A stretch of 64,000 nucleotides of DNA from Nautilus pompilius. Taxonomy: Eukaryota > Mollusca > Cephalopoda > Nautilida > Nautilidae. The DNA is taken from NCBI GenBank assembly GCA_018389105.1, contig JACATO010000604.1, positions 124,001 to 188,000 on the forward strand, read 5' to 3'. Positions 61,380-64,000 of the stretch are shown piece by piece. The position numbers and the translations under genes are program-made. Below the pieces are notes generated by a model, which had not been told where the DNA came from, did no database searches, and was given only the letters and a program-made list of their open reading frames with translations. The number at the start of each line of letters is the position of its first letter. The stretch's first letter is position 1.

Positions 61380-64000
61380 GTAAGTTGAAAGTAGAATTAT
61401 CTACCTACAGCACATTGCTTTACCTCTAATCTAGTATGCTTGTTATCCTTACATCTTATATACAGTTCATCATATTTTTCTCTTTGGAATTTAATTCTGA
61501 TGAAAAAAAAGGAGCAGCTATTACAAAAAAAAAGAAGAAAAGTAAAACTACCATTAAAAAAAAGTTTGGCTGACTTTGTTGTTCTAATTGACATTCTAAG
61601 AAAGGGAAGCAGGGAGATTTAAATTGCTAGGTTTATTATGTTTGTTAAATTATAGCCGTGTTGTTTCTGTGTTCTCAGCAAGGGGAAGTGCAAGAAGTGG
61701 AGATTGCATCACAAAACTCATGTGCATGCATTATTTCTATTTAAAACATTTCTCTATACACGCATCTCAGTAGTAGTTTCCAAATTTTTCAAGATTTCTG
61801 ACTTATTAGAATTGGTAAGATTGAGTACGCAGGATATCTGGGTGACATCTGTCTGTTTTCCGTGTAAATGGATTTTATACTCAGTTTTAGGGTAATGCAG
61901 TTATATGGAAATCTTGAGCTAAATGCACACAGATGAGATAAGTTGATAAGACAGAAATTGCTGTTTTGCTTTATGACCAAGAAACAGTTTAGTGATGTGG
62001 ACTAGTTTTTTTTGGCTGCAGTTTTGACGAAATACAACACAATTTTTTACATTACAATCAGCTCTTTTTTTAAAATCTATTTTGGAATGGAATTAGGGTT
62101 ACTGAAAGACTCTTGTCAATGAATAGTTCCAATAGTGACACTTTTGGTGGTGGTGGTTGATTACCATGAAGCCCAGGATAGGTTTAAAATGATCCTCATG
62201 CTACCAGATAAAACATTAAATTTATTTATCTAAGGACACAGGCCCCTATCTTCACATAATCAAGTGCTTCATCATAGGTGTTCATTTGAGTTTAAAGATT
62301 TTTTTATTATGCTGGAAAAAGCATCTCTGTCTATCTTGAATGAGGAGATTTTATTCCATCTGCTATCAGAGGACTTTAATTAGAGGAAAGTCCTGAGCCT
62401 TTGATTTTTGGCACTGATTGATCCAACAGAGATGGATTTAGCAATATGGTTTTAAATTTGCATTTTCAACTAGGGAGATCATTTTACAAAATCAGAATAC
62501 CATAATTTGGGGAAAATGTACACGTGTTTCTCTCTCTCCAAGTTTATGTTGGCATGGGTGACAGAAATTGGACATTTGGGAATGAGTGTAAATGGGTCAC
62601 TCATTCAGTGGCAGATGATGATCATTATCATGAGAGTTCTTCCCCTTATAGTCTGATCATTCTTGTTACTTGTTAAGGGTTTATCAAGTTCTGAGAAAAA
62701 CTGTCGTTTTACCCTTTCAAAAAAAAATGTGATTCTTTTAAAATTTGAAATAAAAGATTTAGATGAAGAACTTTAAAATTAATTTTTAAAGATCTAATGA
62801 GTAAACAAATCACTATAACTGTTATTAACGGACACTATTGAACATAATAGGGTTAAAAAAAGAAAAAAATGGGCAGAATGAAGTGGAAAGGTAATGCAAT
62901 CATTAAGCGCCTGACATTTTACCATGAAAAGCTAACACAAGCATTATGCATTTGGAACTGCATTCTGAATAGCTGATGCACTTGATGTTGTATTCATTAA
63001 TATTTTAAAATACTTACTATACAAGTGTTCATCACTTCATTTTACGGAGATCTAGGATAAACAGACCAATTTCCTTAAAATGAAGACATGAACTTTTTTG
63101 AACAGTTAATTTGTTTGACCCTGTGGAAATTGAGTTGGTGGGTAAAAAATAATAGTTATACCCAAGCAAAGAGAGAGAGAAGCAAACACGGTCATTGTAT
63201 GTGGCAGATGACCAGTTTTGTGTGGTCAGTGGTACGTACGTTCACAGTTTTCCTTCTACTATATATTAGATGAAAGTGGTAATGGAATTAGGGGAACAAT
63301 TTAATAAAGGATTTTTTCTCTTATTGAGTAGTGGGGAGGAATTTAATCAGCTAAAGCCTCTCATGGAGCAAAAGGGTAAGATGTCTTCTCCATTGGAAAC
63401 TAAAGTCTGCTCACTTAAGTGTTTTGTTTACAGGGATAACAGAAAGAAGATAGCAAACCAGTAAAATAAGCCCCAAGAATAAAAATACAAGAGTATATAA
63501 CTTAGGTCAGCCCTATATATGGCTGCATATCATCAGGGCAGCTGAATGTGGAGGGTATCCTGATGATATGGATTGAGCTTTGTATAGATGGTTATCAGCT
63601 GTAAAAGATTGCCAGCCCAGCAGTCAATGGGTTTGATGATCCTGCAGTGGCTACCAGAATTCCTCTTGACGGACAGGCAGTGTGTGTAGTTGCCTTAATG
63701 GCTCACTTTATTGCAGTTTTACCTGCGCCATGAATATCAGTCCACTTAGATAATTGTAATGGCTTATTTTAGTTATCTAGACAGGAACTGAGATTTTGAA
63801 TTGGGGGCATATATCGACAAGTTGTCAGTTTGTTGCATTTGATAGGTTCTTTAACCGAACAATTAGTTCAACTAAAAATGATCTGTGCATGGATTTAGTA
63901 AGAATTTTGGTTCCTGGTGTTAAACACACACACACACACATTGACTGTACCTTAATGCTATCTTAAACATATGTAAACAGCATCTGTTGAAAATCAAAGA
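61380..64000. other. ASCC3 intron running off the window
   Basis: The next exon (expected to begin near MGLFNFRPSVRP in other animals) is not found. A (CA)n run lies at 63923-63940. Otherwise unrecognised. Confidence 0.5.

Overview
The window reads as nuclear DNA of an invertebrate animal, most likely a mollusc or another lophotrochozoan. The evidence is GT-AG introns, vertebrate-like ortholog sequences, AT-rich introns full of microsatellites, several decayed DNA transposons, and a recurrent AGGGAGATAA intron motif that I associate with molluscan DNA. The species call is inference. I see no bacterial operon, CRISPR array, rRNA gene or virus-derived element.

Left part (about 74-11070, + strand): a nine-exon gene for a secreted astacin (M12A) metalloprotease. 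It has a signal peptide, a propeptide with an aspartate-switch motif, the catalytic domain, a C-type-lectin-like domain and a C-terminal kringle. All splice phases agree and give a 508-residue model. The first exon is the weakest part. The introns carry GA-rich minisatellites, one of them studded with TGACGTCA palindromes.

Middle (11707-16040): the last two coding exons of a LYR-motif mitochondrial protein resembling LYRM2 lie on the minus strand, tail to tail with the astacin gene. Its intron holds a tRNA-derived SINE. Upstream are a 96-bp MITE and a 494-bp hAT-type element. A GC-richer block at about 15430-16030 looks like the promoter region between LYRM2 (-) and ASCC3 (+).

Right part (20232 to the window end, + strand): the first 27 coding exons of ASCC3, the large Ski2-like double-cassette helicase of the activating signal cointegrator / ribosome-quality-control-trigger complex. 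The exons give about 1509 residues: the N-terminal ASCC2-binding region, helicase cassette 1, winged helix and Sec63 unit 1, and the start of cassette 2. The gene runs off the right edge. One exon (40154-40377) is a single base short and so breaks frame. Its introns hold a mariner with both ends, a second mariner relic, two Tc1-like relics, a CR1/Jockey-type LINE fragment, a five-copy composite minisatellite and a possible zinc-finger pseudogene.

The three genes have no obvious functional link. The most unusual content is the astacin-lectin-kringle protein with its altered Met-turn.
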